This document shows, piece by piece, positions 10,113-18,231 of a stretch of 34,620 nt of DNA. Both the position numbers and the translations under genes were made by a program. How positions within the stretch are numbered: the stretch's first letter is position 1; every line of letters begins with the position of its first letter. Below the pieces are notes generated by a model, which made no database searches, was not told the origin of the DNA, and worked only from the letters and a program-made list of their open reading frames with translations. The DNA is taken from positions 1-34,620 of the forward strand of contig UQXU01000010.1 in the NCBI GenBank assembly GCA_900545085.1, read 5' to 3'. The stretch comes from an uncultured Eubacteriales bacterium. Lineage in GTDB: Bacteria; Bacillota; Clostridia; Christensenellales; Christensenellaceae.

Positions 10113-11159
10113 TTATCCGCCTGTTATCAATCGGCTCACATCCTGATACGTCAACACTATCATCAAGCCGAACAACACCGCCATGCCCGCCAAGTTTATT
10201 ACCGCCTCTTTGTCTCTCGGTATGGGCTTGCCTCTCAGTTTCTCAATGCCAAGCAGGACTATTCTTCCGCCGTCCAAAGCCGGAAAAGGCAGCAGATTCA
10301 TCACAAACAAATTGACACTGAGCAGAGCCGCTATCCTGAGCACGACCTCCCAGCCCGAGCGTATTGCCTGACCGATTATCGAAATAGTGCCCACCGGACC
10401 TGCTACATCCGACGCGCCTTGACCCATAAATATGAGATTCTTCAAGAAATCCAGCATCTGCATAACTATAAGGTAGAGCCACTTGAACGCCAATCCTATA
10501 GCTTCAAAAACGCCAAAGTAGCGTCTCTCATAGTTGTAGCCCATTTCAGGCTGAACCTTGCCTTCTTCGTCTGCGGTGTAATTTATGTGCGTCTCAATCA
10601 GCTCTCCGTCACGCTCAACCGTCACATCTACTCCGGACAATATCTCTCCGTTTTCATCATAAAAGAAATAATCTGCATCAAACTCCATGGAGAAATCCAG
10701 CTTATGCCCGTTTACTTCCGCGAGTCTGTCTCCGTTTCTAATCCCCGCCTGATACGCCGCTCCGCCGTCTGTCACATTATATGCTGTCGGAGCGTATTCT
10801 CCAAACGCAAGGAGCACCACGACCGTGACGACGAAAGCAAACAGCAGGTTCATAAAGGGGCCGGCGAGATACGTCAAAAATCTCTTCAACGGCTTTGCAT
10901 TGTTGAATGCGCGCGGATTGTTATCCACCTCGGCATCTTCGCCGAAAAATTGCACGTATCCGCCGAGAGGCAGCGCTCTGAGAGAATACTTCACTCCGCC
11001 TCGTATGCGCTGCAATATCTTTGGTCCAAAACCTACGGAGAATTCTTCTATATCTATTCCGCATCTCTTGCCTACGTAAAAATGCCCAAACTCATGAGCC
11101 ACAACAAGTACAGTAAGCATTATGAGACCGCCGATTATTGTCAAAACAGTATCCAACAA
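10113..11159 (-). CDS. rseP: Intramembrane zinc metalloprotease RseP/RasP (site-2 protease)
   Basis: This membrane protease cuts transmembrane segments, for example of anti-sigma factors and leftover signal peptides. In 348 residues it has the zinc motif HEFGH (22-26) in the first membrane helix, a PDZ domain (about 125-190), and the distal NLLPFPALDGGR motif (288-299) that supplies the third zinc ligand. Membrane segments are predicted near 5-25, 97-118, 270-300 and 322-340. The start is ambiguous: the first codons are two TTGs at 11157-11159 and 11154-11156, and AGGAGG ends only 2 bases before the first, so the second TTG is the likelier start. The 106-bp gap to dxr contains a TATAAT-like box (11208-11213) without a convincing -35, and a small AGCTCT/AGAGCT hairpin. 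Confidence 0.96.
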   Translation of the reverse strand: MLDTVLTIIGGLIMLTVLVVAHEFGHFYVGKRCGIDIEEFSVGFGPKILQRIRGGVKYSLRALPLGGYVQFFGEDAEVDNNPRAFNNAKPLKRFLTYLAGPFMNLLFAFVVTVVVLLAFGEYAPTAYNVTDGGAAYQAGIRNGDRLAEVNGHKLDFSMEFDADYFFYDENGEILSGVDVTVERDGELIETHINYTADEEGKVQPEMGYNYERRYFGVFEAIGLAFKWLYLIVMQMLDFLKNLIFMGQGASDVAGPVGTISIIGQAIRSGWEVVLRIAALLSVNLFVMNLLPFPALDGGRIVLLGIEKLRGKPIPRDKEAVINLAGMAVLFGLMIVLTYQDVSRLITGG

Positions 11160-11265
11160 GACCTCCTCGTTTCCAAAGCTCTAAAAGAGCTATATGCGAA
11201 AAATCGTATTATATGCGGCACGGCGAAAAAATAACGCCCGCCTCTTTTTTGGAATTTTAACATAT

Positions 11266-12447
11266 CTAGTGGAAAATCTGTTGAAAGCTTTGTGAAATCG
11301 CTCCTCCCGATTCTATCAATTCCTTCGCAAAGGCTCTGACTTCCAAATCGGCCTCATAAATATCTTCGAAGCTGTTCAGCCTGAGACCGCAAAATTTATT
11401 CATACTTGCTTCCACCACGCGCGCTATCCCTCCGAAAGGTATTCTGCGCTGTAAAAATTCCATAACCGCAATTTCATTTGCGGAATTAAGCGCCAGCTGA
11501 AGCGCTCCATCCTCTGCCGCCGCCTCATATGCTAAAGCGAGACAGGGGAATTTATTCAGATCCGGCTTCTCAAATGTCAGCGTCCCCACGCTGAAGAGAT
11601 CCAGCTTTTCGCATACGTTCTGCTCACGATCAGGGTAGCTGAGAGCATACATTATAGGAAGCGTCATATCCGGGTTTGCCATCTGCGCCATAACGCAGCC
11701 GTCTCTGTACTCCACCATAGAGTGAATTATGCTCTGCGGATGAACTACAACTTCTATTTTGTCTCTGGGTACGTCAAAGAGCCAGCGCGTTTCCATTATC
11801 TCCAAGCCCTTGTTTATCATGCTCGCGCTGTCCACTGTTATTTTCGCACCCATGCTCCAGTTCGGATGCTTGAGCGCCTGCTCCACCGTCGCTCCGGGTA
11901 TATCCTTAGCGTCCCATGTTCTGAACGGCCCGCCCGAAGCCGTAAGCAAAATTCTGCTCAGCTCCGCCTTGCGTTCTCCGTTAAGACACTGGAATATAGC
12001 AGAAAGTTCACTGTCCACGGGGAGAACGCGCGTTCCTGTTTCGTCCATCAGCCTGCGCGCAACCGCACCGCCGCAGACCATCGCTTCTTTTGTCGCGAGC
12101 GCAACTGTTATACCTCGTCGCAGGCAGTATTCAAAAGCGGGCAGACCCGCTATCCCCACTACGCACAGTAAAACTATGTCCGCGCCTTCTGCCGCTTGCT
12201 TCAAAGCTTCGGCTCCTCTGCCGATTTTACAGTCTAAACCACGGAGAGGCGAAACATCTGCCGAATCGTCCGTAATGCCTAAAAAGGCGGGCCTAAAACG
12301 CTCCGCCAATAGCTTTATTTTATTAATACTGCTGTTCGCCGTGAGAGAGACCACTTCGTATTTCTCAGGAAGCTTAGCTATTCCTTCAAGCGCACTTGAG
12401 CCTACCGAGCCTGTGCAGCCCAATACGGCTATTTTTTTTCTATTCAC
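11266..12447 (-). CDS. dxr: 1-deoxy-D-xylulose 5-phosphate reductoisomerase (IspC)
   Basis: Dxr converts DXP to MEP using NADPH, the first committed step of the non-mevalonate isoprenoid pathway. The 393-residue protein shows the NADPH-binding loop GCTGSVGSSAL (10-20), TKEAMV, and the metal/substrate region VDSELSAIFQCL followed by HPNWSMGAKITVDSASMINKGLE, diagnostic for the family. The start is GTG (12445-12447) with AAGGAG six bases upstream. It is 9 bp downstream of cdsA, and ispG of the same pathway follows two genes later. Length is typical. Confidence 0.97.
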   Translation of the reverse strand: MNRKKIAVLGCTGSVGSSALEGIAKLPEKYEVVSLTANSSINKIKLLAERFRPAFLGITDDSADVSPLRGLDCKIGRGAEALKQAAEGADIVLLCVVGIAGLPAFEYCLRRGITVALATKEAMVCGGAVARRLMDETGTRVLPVDSELSAIFQCLNGERKAELSRILLTASGGPFRTWDAKDIPGATVEQALKHPNWSMGAKITVDSASMINKGLEIMETRWLFDVPRDKIEVVVHPQSIIHSMVEYRDGCVMAQMANPDMTLPIMYALSYPDREQNVCEKLDLFSVGTLTFEKPDLNKFPCLALAYEAAAEDGALQLALNSANEIAVMEFLQRRIPFGGIARVVEASMNKFCGLRLNSFEDIYEADLEVRAFAKELIESGGAISQSFQQIFH

Positions 12448-12456
12448 AATATCTCC

Positions 12457-13269
12457 TTAAATATGCGTCAAGCCGCCGAGCATTATCTCAAAAAACAAGT
12501 ATGTAAACGGCATGATGAACAGCACGCTGTCCAGCCTGTCCATGAGTCCGCCGTGCCCCGGTATCAGATTTCCGTAATCCTTTACGCCGCAGTGCCTTTT
12601 TATCATGGAAGCCGACAAATCCCCTATCTGAGAAAAAGCGCTCAGAACAATTCCCAGAGGTATGTATATCAGCAGACTGAATCGACCCGAACCGAAAATA
12701 AGCCCCGCCAGAAAAACTCCTGCCGCGCCTCCGACGAGACCTCCCGCCGCGCCTTCCACCGTCTTTTTCGGGCTTATCTCAGGGCAAAGCTTGCGCCTTC
12801 CCATTGCTCTCCCCGTAAAATACGCGAGAGAATCCGTAAATACAGACGCCGCAAATGCCGTGAGCAGCATCAGTATTGAAATATCTCTGGGAGTCGTCAT
12901 CTCCATCAGATACATAAATATCAAAAAAAGCTGCGGATAGCACAACGCAAGCATACTGGGCATTATGCTCTCTGCGGAATGTTTTTTTGAAAAAACACAT
13001 ACCACAAATATGGCGCATATGCAAAAAGCCAAAAGATACATCGTCCAGCTGAGTCCGCCAAAATAACACGCCGGCATAGACAGCGCCGCAAATACAAACG
13101 CGACGGAGCATACGGGATTTTCTCCTCCCGCTCGAATCGTGCGCAGTATCTCATACGTCATTATCAGACCTGCCGCAACAGTAAATCCTATAAGTACCCA
13201 ACCATGAACTATAAGCAGCGCTATCAGAATCGCCGCGGCCGCCACGCCGAAAACTATGCGTTTTACCAT
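12457..13269 (-). CDS. cdsA: Phosphatidate cytidylyltransferase
   Basis: CdsA makes CDP-diacylglycerol from phosphatidic acid and CTP, the branch point for membrane phospholipids. The 270-residue polytopic protein has about seven or eight hydrophobic segments and near its C-terminus carries the complete CdsA signature: S-x-x-KRHCGVKDYGNLIPGHGG followed by LMDRLD. The ATG at 13267-13269 is 3 bp after the uppS stop, so the two are tightly coupled, and dxr follows after 9 bp. Length and motif are normal. Confidence 0.97.
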   Translation of the reverse strand: MVKRIVFGVAAAAILIALLIVHGWVLIGFTVAAGLIMTYEILRTIRAGGENPVCSVAFVFAALSMPACYFGGLSWTMYLLAFCICAIFVVCVFSKKHSAESIMPSMLALCYPQLFLIFMYLMEMTTPRDISILMLLTAFAASVFTDSLAYFTGRAMGRRKLCPEISPKKTVEGAAGGLVGGAAGVFLAGLIFGSGRFSLLIYIPLGIVLSAFSQIGDLSASMIKRHCGVKDYGNLIPGHGGLMDRLDSVLFIMPFTYLFFEIMLGGLTHI

Positions 13270-13272
13270 AAT

Positions 13273-14004
13273 TTACTCCGCCGCTCCATATCTGCGCGAT
13301 CTGTTCTCATAATCCTTCAATGCGTCAAAAAGACACTTAGGGTCAAAATCCGGCCAATAAGTGTCCGTAAAATACAGCTCGGAGTAAGCGATCTGGTACA
13401 TAAGCAGATTGCTTATTCTCTGCTCTCCGCTGGTGCGTATTACTAAATCCGGATCTGGCAGGCCCGCCGTGCTCAGTCTGCTTTCAAAAGCCTCCTGATT
13501 TATTTCAGTTATCTTTCCTGATTTATAGTCCTCCGCCAAAGCGCGCGCCGCCTCGACTATTTCAGCGCGAGAACCATAATTTATTGCAACGCACAGTTTG
13601 AGTCCCGAGTTGTTTTTTGTAGTCTCTTCTGCGTTTTCGACTACTTCTTGGACAATCTCGGGCAGTCGGGATTTTTCTCCCAGCATTTTAAAAACTACGC
13701 CGTTTTTATTCATTTCTTCAAGCTCTCCGCGCAGGTATTCCACCAGCAAACGCATGAGAACTCCCACTTCATCCTTGGGTCTTTTCCAATTTTCCGTTGA
13801 AAAAGCGTACAGCGTCAGAACCTCTAGCCCTATATCAGAGCAGAGACGAACCATCTCTTTGACTCTTTCCGTACCGTACCTGTGTCCCACCGAGCGCGGC
13901 ATGAGCCTGCGCTTAGCCCATCGGCCGTTGCCGTCCATAATTATAGCGACATGCCGCGGCATATTTTTAATTACGGCGAAATCCTCCGCCACCAGCTTTG
14001 CCAA
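13273..14004 (-). CDS. uppS: Isoprenyl transferase (undecaprenyl diphosphate synthase)
   Basis: UppS condenses isopentenyl diphosphate units in cis to make the C55 lipid carrier for cell-wall synthesis. The 243-residue sequence has HVAIIMDGNGRWAKRR (18-33), with the catalytic Asp at 24, LYAFSTENWKRP, and near the end the RTSGEQR and AYSELYF motifs. The start is TTG (14002-14004) with GAGG seven bases upstream; the first ATG is 14 codons in and would remove part of the N-terminus but no motif. It lies between the small PASTA-like gene and cdsA, and its substrate comes from the dxr/ispG pathway in the same cluster. Confidence 0.97.
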   Translation of the reverse strand: MAKLVAEDFAVIKNMPRHVAIIMDGNGRWAKRRLMPRSVGHRYGTERVKEMVRLCSDIGLEVLTLYAFSTENWKRPKDEVGVLMRLLVEYLRGELEEMNKNGVVFKMLGEKSRLPEIVQEVVENAEETTKNNSGLKLCVAINYGSRAEIVEAARALAEDYKSGKITEINQEAFESRLSTAGLPDPDLVIRTSGEQRISNLLMYQIAYSELYFTDTYWPDFDPKCLFDALKDYENRSRRYGAAE

Positions 14005-14026
14005 ATCGTTACCTCGTCAGCATATT

Positions 14027-14218
14027 TTATATTCTCGTAACAAACTCGCAGACGACGAGAGTGAACTCGCCGTCCTGCTCAGTCACGCGCACTACACGCT
14101 CATCATTTGCGTTTTCATCGCGCCGTTTGCCATAATAATGCACTACATGCACCTTTTTCCCTTGCTTCTCCAGCTCGTAAAGAGCTTCGCCAAGAGTACA
14201 ACCAAGTAAGTGCGTCAA
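14027..14218 (-). CDS. Small PASTA-like protein between frr and uppS
   Basis: A 63-residue protein that I cannot assign to a named family. Its pattern, LLGCTLGEALYELEKQGKKV, then a basic loop, then VVRVTEQDGEFTLVVCEF, follows the helix-strand-strand order of one PASTA repeat (V-G-x-x-x-x-x-A-x-x-x-L-x-x-x-G followed by V-x-x-Q-x-x...x-V-x-L). There is no signal peptide or membrane segment, so it would be cytoplasmic, unlike PASTA repeats of penicillin-binding proteins and Ser/Thr kinases. The start is TTG at 14216-14218, overlapping the frr stop (TTGA), with GGAG 11 bases upstream. The overlap, and the 22-bp gap to uppS, argue that it is a real, co-translated gene. The PASTA similarity is by eye. 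Confidence 0.7.
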   Translation of the reverse strand: MTHLLGCTLGEALYELEKQGKKVHVVHYYGKRRDENANDERVVRVTEQDGEFTLVVCEFVTRI

Positions 14219-14778
14219 ATTTCCATTATCTCCGCTTCTTTTTCCTGCATCATCTTGTCTATGCGTTTAACAGCCTTGTCGGTGAGATCCTGCACCTCTT
14301 TCTCCAGAGCGGAAAGGTCGTCCTCTGTAATCGCAGACGCTTTCTTATCTTTTTTAAAAGCATCATTCGCATCTCTGCGGATAGAACGTATAGCCACTTT
14401 GCTATCTTCCGCTTTCTTTTTCGCCTGTTTAACCAGTTCTTTTCTGCGTTCCGCAGTCGGCTCAGGGAATACAAGACGAATCACCTTGCCGTCATTAGAA
14501 GGAGTAAGGCCGAGATCAGACGCAAGTATGGCTTTCTCTACAGCTTTGAGCATAGAGGCGTCCCAAAGTGTGAGAGTGAGCAAACGCGGCTCGGGAGAAG
14601 CGACATTTCCTACTTGTGTAATAGGTGTTGATGCACCATAGTAATCAACCATTATTTTTTCGAGAAGCTTAGGATTTGCTCTTCCCGCTCGAATACTTAC
14701 GAGTTCATTCGCGAGGACTTTCTCCGTTTTTTCCATTTTTTCTTTTGCGCGAGTCAGCGCCTCATGTTCTACGCTCAT
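14215..14778 (-). CDS. frr: Ribosome recycling factor
   Basis: RRF, with EF-G, splits post-termination ribosomes. The 187-residue protein has the typical features: a three-helix bundle with SIRAGRANPKLLEKI (28-42), YYGASTPITQVGNVASPEPR, and the conserved C-terminal helix region RRDANDAFKKDKK...SEDD-like (ITEDDLSALEKEVQDLTDK). The ATG is at 14776-14778 with a strong CAGGAGG upstream. It is separated from pyrH by a strong terminator and probably starts a new transcript from a promoter at 14824-14852. Confidence 0.97.
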   Translation of the reverse strand: MSVEHEALTRAKEKMEKTEKVLANELVSIRAGRANPKLLEKIMVDYYGASTPITQVGNVASPEPRLLTLTLWDASMLKAVEKAILASDLGLTPSNDGKVIRLVFPEPTAERRKELVKQAKKKAEDSKVAIRSIRRDANDAFKKDKKASAITEDDLSALEKEVQDLTDKAVKRIDKMMQEKEAEIMEI

Positions 14779-14823
14779 TTTAGGCCTCCTGATAATTTGC
14801 TATTATATGTTCCAACATTTAAT

Positions 14824-14852
14824 ATTTTACTTGAAATTCAGAGTTTTTACAA
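14824..14852 (-). promoter_or_regulatory. Candidate promoter for the frr-uppS-cdsA-dxr unit
   Basis: Minus strand: TTGTAA (14847-14852), 17-bp spacer, TAAAAT (14824-14829), matching the vegetative consensus at four and five of six positions. It lies between the pyrH terminator and frr. A TATAAT without a good -35 lies closer to frr as an alternative. Confidence 0.5.
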
Positions 14853-14910
14853 TAGTTATTTTAATTGCATCTCCATGCTAAGCTTAATATTCTCATACGC
14901 TTTTCTTTAA

Positions 14911-14940
14911 TTAAAAAAGCCCTCAAGATACGAGGGCTTT
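14911..14940 (-). terminator. Strong rho-independent terminator after pyrH
   Basis: Perfect 9-bp stem AAAGCCCTC / GAGGGCTTT (14916-14924 and 14932-14940) with a 7-nt loop. On the minus strand it runs into TTTTTTAATT. It ends the rpsB-tsf-pyrH transcript. Confidence 0.92.
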
Positions 14941-14957
14941 CTCAGGTATATTCATAA

Positions 14958-15659
14958 TCATGAAATTAGTGTGCCCAGCTGTTCACCCAAAACCGCGCGG
15001 ACAATACTGTTCTCCTCTGCCAGAGCAAAAACCATAATCGGAATGTCATTTTCCATACAGAGCGTTATTGCTGTCGTATCCATCGCCTTTAGTTCACGCT
15101 CAATAACCTCCATATAGGAAATATCATTATAGCGTACAGCATTGGAGTTTTCTTTGGGATCGGAATCATAAATTCCGTCTACATTCTTAGCGAGCAGTAT
15201 CAAATCCGCCTCCATCTCCGCCGCGCGGAGAGCTGTCGCTGTGTCTGTAGTAAAATACGGATTTCCTGTACCACATGCGAATATAACCACTCTGCCCTTC
15301 TCCAAATGCCGCATCGCTCTTCTGCGAACGAAAGGCTCTGCAATCTGACGCATTTCAATAGCAGTTTGAACACGCGCGCTAACTCCCAAAGCCTCGAGCG
15401 CATCCTGAAGCGCAAGAGAATTGATGACAGTGGCGAGCATACCCATGTGATCTGCCGTAACTCTGTCCATATCTCGGCCTTGGCGCCCACGCCAGATATT
15501 TCCTCCGCCTACGATTATGCCGACTGCAACACCCATATTGTTGACCTCGACGACTTGCTTCGCAACTCTGCGAACCACATCAAAATCAATATTTTGACCG
15601 TTGCCGCTGAGAGCCTCTCCGCTGATTTTGAGTATAATGCGCTGGTATTTCGCTTCCAT
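14958..15659 (-). CDS. pyrH: UMP kinase
   Basis: PyrH phosphorylates UMP to UDP in pyrimidine nucleotide synthesis; it is a hexameric amino-acid-kinase-fold enzyme. The 233 residues start with the nucleotide-binding [11 protein letters not shown] (9-19), followed by [31 protein letters not shown], and [20 protein letters not shown], all characteristic of bacterial UMP kinases, and [14 protein letters not shown] start at 15657-15659 with GGAG upstream. It sits in the conserved rpsB-tsf-pyrH-frr order. Confidence 0.97.
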   Translation of the reverse strand: MEAKYQRIILKISGEALSGNGQNIDFDVVRRVAKQVVEVNNMGVAVGIIVGGGNIWRGRQGRDMDRVTADHMGMLATVINSLALQDALEALGVSARVQTAIEMRQIAEPFVRRRAMRHLEKGRVVIFACGTGNPYFTTDTATALRAAEMEADLILLAKNVDGIYDSDPKENSNAVRYNDISYMEVIERELKAMDTTAITLCMENDIPIMVFALAEENSIVRAVLGEQLGTLIS

Positions 15660-15693
15660 ATTGTCTCCTCTGTTGTCGTTATGTGCTTACAGC

Positions 15694-15721
15694 AAAAGAG
15701 AACACAGCGACGTGTGTCCTC
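15694..15721 (-). terminator. Terminator or attenuator between tsf and pyrH
   Basis: A 9-bp stem with one G-U pair (arms 15698-15706 and 15713-15721, 6-nt loop) followed on the minus strand by only four T residues. The short T tract suggests partial read-through into pyrH rather than a full stop. Confidence 0.55.
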
Positions 15722-15738
15722 TTAAAATGCCTGAAAAA

Positions 15739-16389
15739 TTACTTGCCAGCCTGAGCCATAACCTCAGCTACAAAGTCATCCTGCTTCTTCTCGAGGCCTT
15801 CGCCCATTTCATAGCGAACGAAACGACGGATTGAAATGTTCTCACCGATCGTAGCGATTTGTTCTTTAACGTACTGGTCTACGCTCTTGTCTGTATCTTT
15901 AACGAAGGGCTGCTCCAGCAGGCAAACTTCTTTGATGTACTTGTGAATTCTGCCCTCAACCATCTTGTCCACGATCTTCTCGGGCTTACCCTCATTGAGA
16001 GCCTGCGCTCTGAGAATTTCCTTCTCATGCTCCAGAACAGCGGGATCCAGCTCCTCGGGACGAACGCATGTCGGATTGGACGCTGCGATGTGCATTGCTA
16101 TATCGCGAACGAGAGCTTTGAACTGAGGTGTCTTCGCTACGAAGTCTGTCTCACAGTTAACTTCTACGAGAACGCCGATTCTGCCGCCCATGTGAATATA
16201 AGACTCAACGATACCTTCAGCTGCGATTCTGCCGGACTTCTTAACAGCCTTAGCCATACCCTTCTCGCGCAGAATCTCTATTGCCTTTTCAACATCGCCG
16301 TCAGACTCTACGAGAGCCTTCTTGCAGTCCATCATACCGCAGCCTGTTCTCTCGCGGAGTGTTTTTACATCACTTGCGGAAATTGCCAT
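15739..16389 (-). CDS. tsf: Elongation factor Ts
   Basis: EF-Ts is the nucleotide exchange factor for EF-Tu. The 216-residue protein has the N-terminal UBA-like domain with [16 protein letters not shown] (11-26) and [17 protein letters not shown], then the core with [21 protein letters not shown], the signature that contacts EF-Tu. It is the short form (a single-core EF-Ts) common outside Proteobacteria. It follows rpsB after 60 bp and has a good AAGGAGG ribosome site. Confidence 0.97.
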   Translation of the reverse strand: MAISASDVKTLRERTGCGMMDCKKALVESDGDVEKAIEILREKGMAKAVKKSGRIAAEGIVESYIHMGGRIGVLVEVNCETDFVAKTPQFKALVRDIAMHIAASNPTCVRPEELDPAVLEHEKEILRAQALNEGKPEKIVDKMVEGRIHKYIKEVCLLEQPFVKDTDKSVDQYVKEQIATIGENISIRRFVRYEMGEGLEKKQDDFVAEVMAQAGK

Positions 16390-16410
16390 TGTTGTTTCCT
16401 CCTTATATAG

Positions 16411-16439
16411 AAAAACTGTTAGTGCGGCCGATCTGCCGC
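16411..16439 (-). promoter_or_regulatory. Small hairpin between rpsB and tsf, possible attenuator
   Basis: GCGGC / GCCGC stem (16424-16428 and 16435-16439) with a 6-nt loop, then TTTTT after an 8-nt gap on the minus strand. The gap makes it a poor terminator; it may protect the upstream mRNA or attenuate weakly. Confidence 0.3.
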
Positions 16440-16449
16440 GCTTGTTATA

Positions 16450-17181
16450 TTACTCTGCTTCAGCTTCGATGGGAGCTTCTTCTACGTCCTCCATCTGCTC
16501 GCCCTGACGGCCCTCGATTACAGCTTCAGCCATCTTGGAAGATATGAGCTTTACTGCACGAATAGCGTCGTCATTACCGGGGATGGGGTAGTCGATCTCA
16601 TCGGGATCGCAGTTTGTATCTACAATAGCGACAATCGGAATACCCAGAGCATGAGCCTCCTGAACGGCTATGCGCTCTTTGCGGGGATCTACGATGAAGA
16701 TCGCGCCGGGCATGCGGGGCATATCACGGATTCCGCCCAGGTTTTTCTCAAGCTTTTCCTTCTCGTGCATGAGCTTGATAACTTCCTTTTTGGGCAGCAG
16801 GTTGATCTCACCTGTTTCTTCCATGCGCTCGATGTCGCGCAGAGCGTTTATTCTGGACTTGATCGTCTTGAAGTTAGTGAGCATACCGCCGAGCCATCTG
16901 TTGGATACGTAATACTGACCGCAGCGCTTAGCCTCTGTCTCGATGGACTCCTGCGCCTGCTTTTTCGTACCTACAAAAAGAATCGGCTTGCCTTCCATTG
17001 CTACATCACGAACAAAGAAATAAGCCTCTTCAATCTTCTTCACTGTCTTCTGCAGGTCGATGATGTAGATGCCGTTGCGCTCTGTGAAGATGAACTTCTT
17101 CATCTTAGGGTTCCATCTGCGCGTCTGATGACCAAAGTGTACGCCAGCTTCGAGAAGCTGCTTCATAGAAATTACTGACAT
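16450..17181 (-). CDS. rpsB: 30S ribosomal protein S2
   Basis: S2 binds the small subunit late in assembly, near the platform. The 243 residues begin with the family hallmark [20 protein letters not shown] (6-25), followed by [42 protein letters not shown] and [19 protein letters not shown]. The acidic C-terminal tail is species specific. The ATG at 17179-17181 has AGGAGG upstream. It is the first gene of the rpsB-tsf-pyrH unit and is preceded by a promoter and a leader of about 100 nt that could fold. Confidence 0.98.
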   Translation of the reverse strand: MSVISMKQLLEAGVHFGHQTRRWNPKMKKFIFTERNGIYIIDLQKTVKKIEEAYFFVRDVAMEGKPILFVGTKKQAQESIETEAKRCGQYYVSNRWLGGMLTNFKTIKSRINALRDIERMEETGEINLLPKKEVIKLMHEKEKLEKNLGGIRDMPRMPGAIFIVDPRKERIAVQEAHALGIPIVAIVDTNCDPDEIDYPIPGNDDAIRAVKLISSKMAEAVIEGRQGEQMEDVEEAPIEAEAE

Positions 17182-17286
17182 TTCGTCCTCCTAAATAATT
17201 TGTTTTACCTCCCTCTGCGTCGCTGCGCTCGGCACCCAATCTATAAAAAGGCACACGCCAAGCATCCGCGCAAAGGTGCGTCATTC
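17182..17286 (-). promoter_or_regulatory. Leader of rpsB, possibly structured
   Basis: About 105 nt between the predicted transcription start and the rpsB ATG. It contains complementary segments, including GCACC near 17275 and GGTGC near 17230, and GC-rich repeats around 17215-17260. Ribosomal protein leaders are often autoregulatory, but I cannot match this to a known S2 leader model, so the role is inferred. Confidence 0.3.
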
Positions 17287-17292
17287 TTGCAA

Positions 17293-17322
17293 ATTATATC
17301 ATACCATTACTGTGATTTGCAA
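17293..17322 (-). promoter_or_regulatory. Promoter for rpsB-tsf-pyrH
   Basis: Minus strand: TTGCAA (17317-17322), 18-bp spacer, TATAAT (17293-17298), with TG one base before the -10 (extended -10). It lies just past the terminator of the DUF1292 gene. Confidence 0.8.
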
Positions 17323-17342
17323 TGCTTATGTGAAATTTTTTT

Positions 17343-17384
17343 GAAAAAAGCTAAAAGCGCGAAGCTTTTTCCGCTTCACGCTTT
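17343..17384 (-). terminator. Rho-independent terminator after the DUF1292 gene
   Basis: Twelve-bp stem with one G-U pair (arms 17354-17365 and 17373-17384) and 7-nt loop. On the minus strand it is followed by TTTTAGCTTTTTTC. It begins 10 bp after the stop codon and ends the ireB-ruvX-DUF1292 transcript. Confidence 0.9.
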
Positions 17385-17393
17385 GTTCCTTGA

Positions 17394-17735
17394 TTAATGC
17401 TCGTGATGGTCGTGACCACAACCGCAGCCGCAGCCATGTTCACCGCAATCATCTTCGCAATCTCCATAGTATTCTTCAATGAAAGCATTCCAAGCGCCTT
17501 CCAGCTCTTCCTCTGTCTCTACGGGCATGAACGTATCTTCTTCCTCGCCCTCGACCACTCGCATGAGGAGAACCTCGCCGTCCTCCATGTCTTCCAGCGG
17601 CTCGACAGGGAGCAGAGCAATGTAGAAGTTCTCAGCATATTCAAAAACCAGAAGATTCTCAAATTGAGCTACGTTGCCTTCTTCATCTGTCAGCTCCAGG
17701 ATGTTTTCGTTCATCTGCTCGTTAATCTCTGTCAT
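17394..17735 (-). CDS. DUF1292 family protein (YrzB-like) with Cys/His-rich tail
   Basis: A 113-residue acidic protein. The first 90 residues match the DUF1292/YrzB pattern, with ILELTDEEGN, FENLLVFEY, FYIALLPVE and GEVLLMRVVE, and it sits next to ruvX and ireB as this family usually does in Bacillota. The function of the family is not known. The last 23 residues (91-113) carry five cysteines (93, 97, 102, 104, 106) and five histidines (100, 108, 110, 111, 113) in a glycine/aspartate context, which looks able to bind a metal such as zinc. The ATG at 17733-17735 is preceded by GAGG. It ends at a clear terminator. Confidence 0.88.
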   Translation of the reverse strand: MTEINEQMNENILELTDEEGNVAQFENLLVFEYAENFYIALLPVEPLEDMEDGEVLLMRVVEGEEEDTFMPVETEEELEGAWNAFIEEYYGDCEDDCGEHGCGCGCGHDHHEH

Positions 17736-17793
17736 TAAAAAATTACCTCATCTCTTTTTAAGTTAGCGTTATTTTGCACGTCCCAAACAGACT

Positions 17794-18216
17794 TCAGCCT
17801 GGGTGGGAATCCAGATAGCTTTGCAATATAGTAACCGCCGCCAGCTTGTCTATGACCTTCCGGCGTTTTTTGCGGCTCATGTCAGCATCTATCAGCACTC
17901 TCTCCGCCATCACCGTGGTAAGCCGTTCGTCCTGATATACAATCTTCGCTCCGGAAGCCTCAGCCACCTTCTGCGCAAAGGCCATTACCTTCTCAGCCTG
18001 AGGGCCGATTGTGCCGTTCATATTTTTAGGCAGACCGCAAACTATGCACTCTGCATCCATATCACGATACATATCTGCAAAGTACTTTACGTCCTGCATC
18101 TCGCTTTTTCTGTTATAAGTCTCTTTGCCCTGTGCCGTAATGCGCAGAAGATCTGAAACGGCAACGCCTATGCGCTTGTCGCCCACGTCGAGACCTATTA
18201 TTCTTTTATAACTCAA
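17794..18216 (-). CDS. ruvX: Holliday junction resolvase-like RuvX/YqgF
   Basis: A 140-residue RNase H-fold nuclease of the YqgF family, linked to 16S rRNA 5' end maturation and proposed as a Holliday junction resolvase. Motifs: IGLDVGDKRIGVAVSD (7-22) with the first catalytic Asp, VCGLPKNMNGTIGPQA, and DERLTTVMAE with the acidic second site, then DKLAAVTILQSYL. The start is TTG at 18214-18216; GGAGG lies five bases upstream and no ATG is placed as well. It is 15 bp after ireB and 58 bp before the DUF1292 gene. Confidence 0.95.
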   Translation of the reverse strand: MSYKRIIGLDVGDKRIGVAVSDLLRITAQGKETYNRKSEMQDVKYFADMYRDMDAECIVCGLPKNMNGTIGPQAEKVMAFAQKVAEASGAKIVYQDERLTTVMAERVLIDADMSRKKRRKVIDKLAAVTILQSYLDSHPG

Positions 18217-18231
18217 ATGCGCCTCCGGAAA

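Noticed and set aside
11208..11213. TATAAT box between dxr and rseP
   Set aside because: No acceptable -35 at 16-18 bp, so I do not call a promoter; rseP is probably read from upstream.
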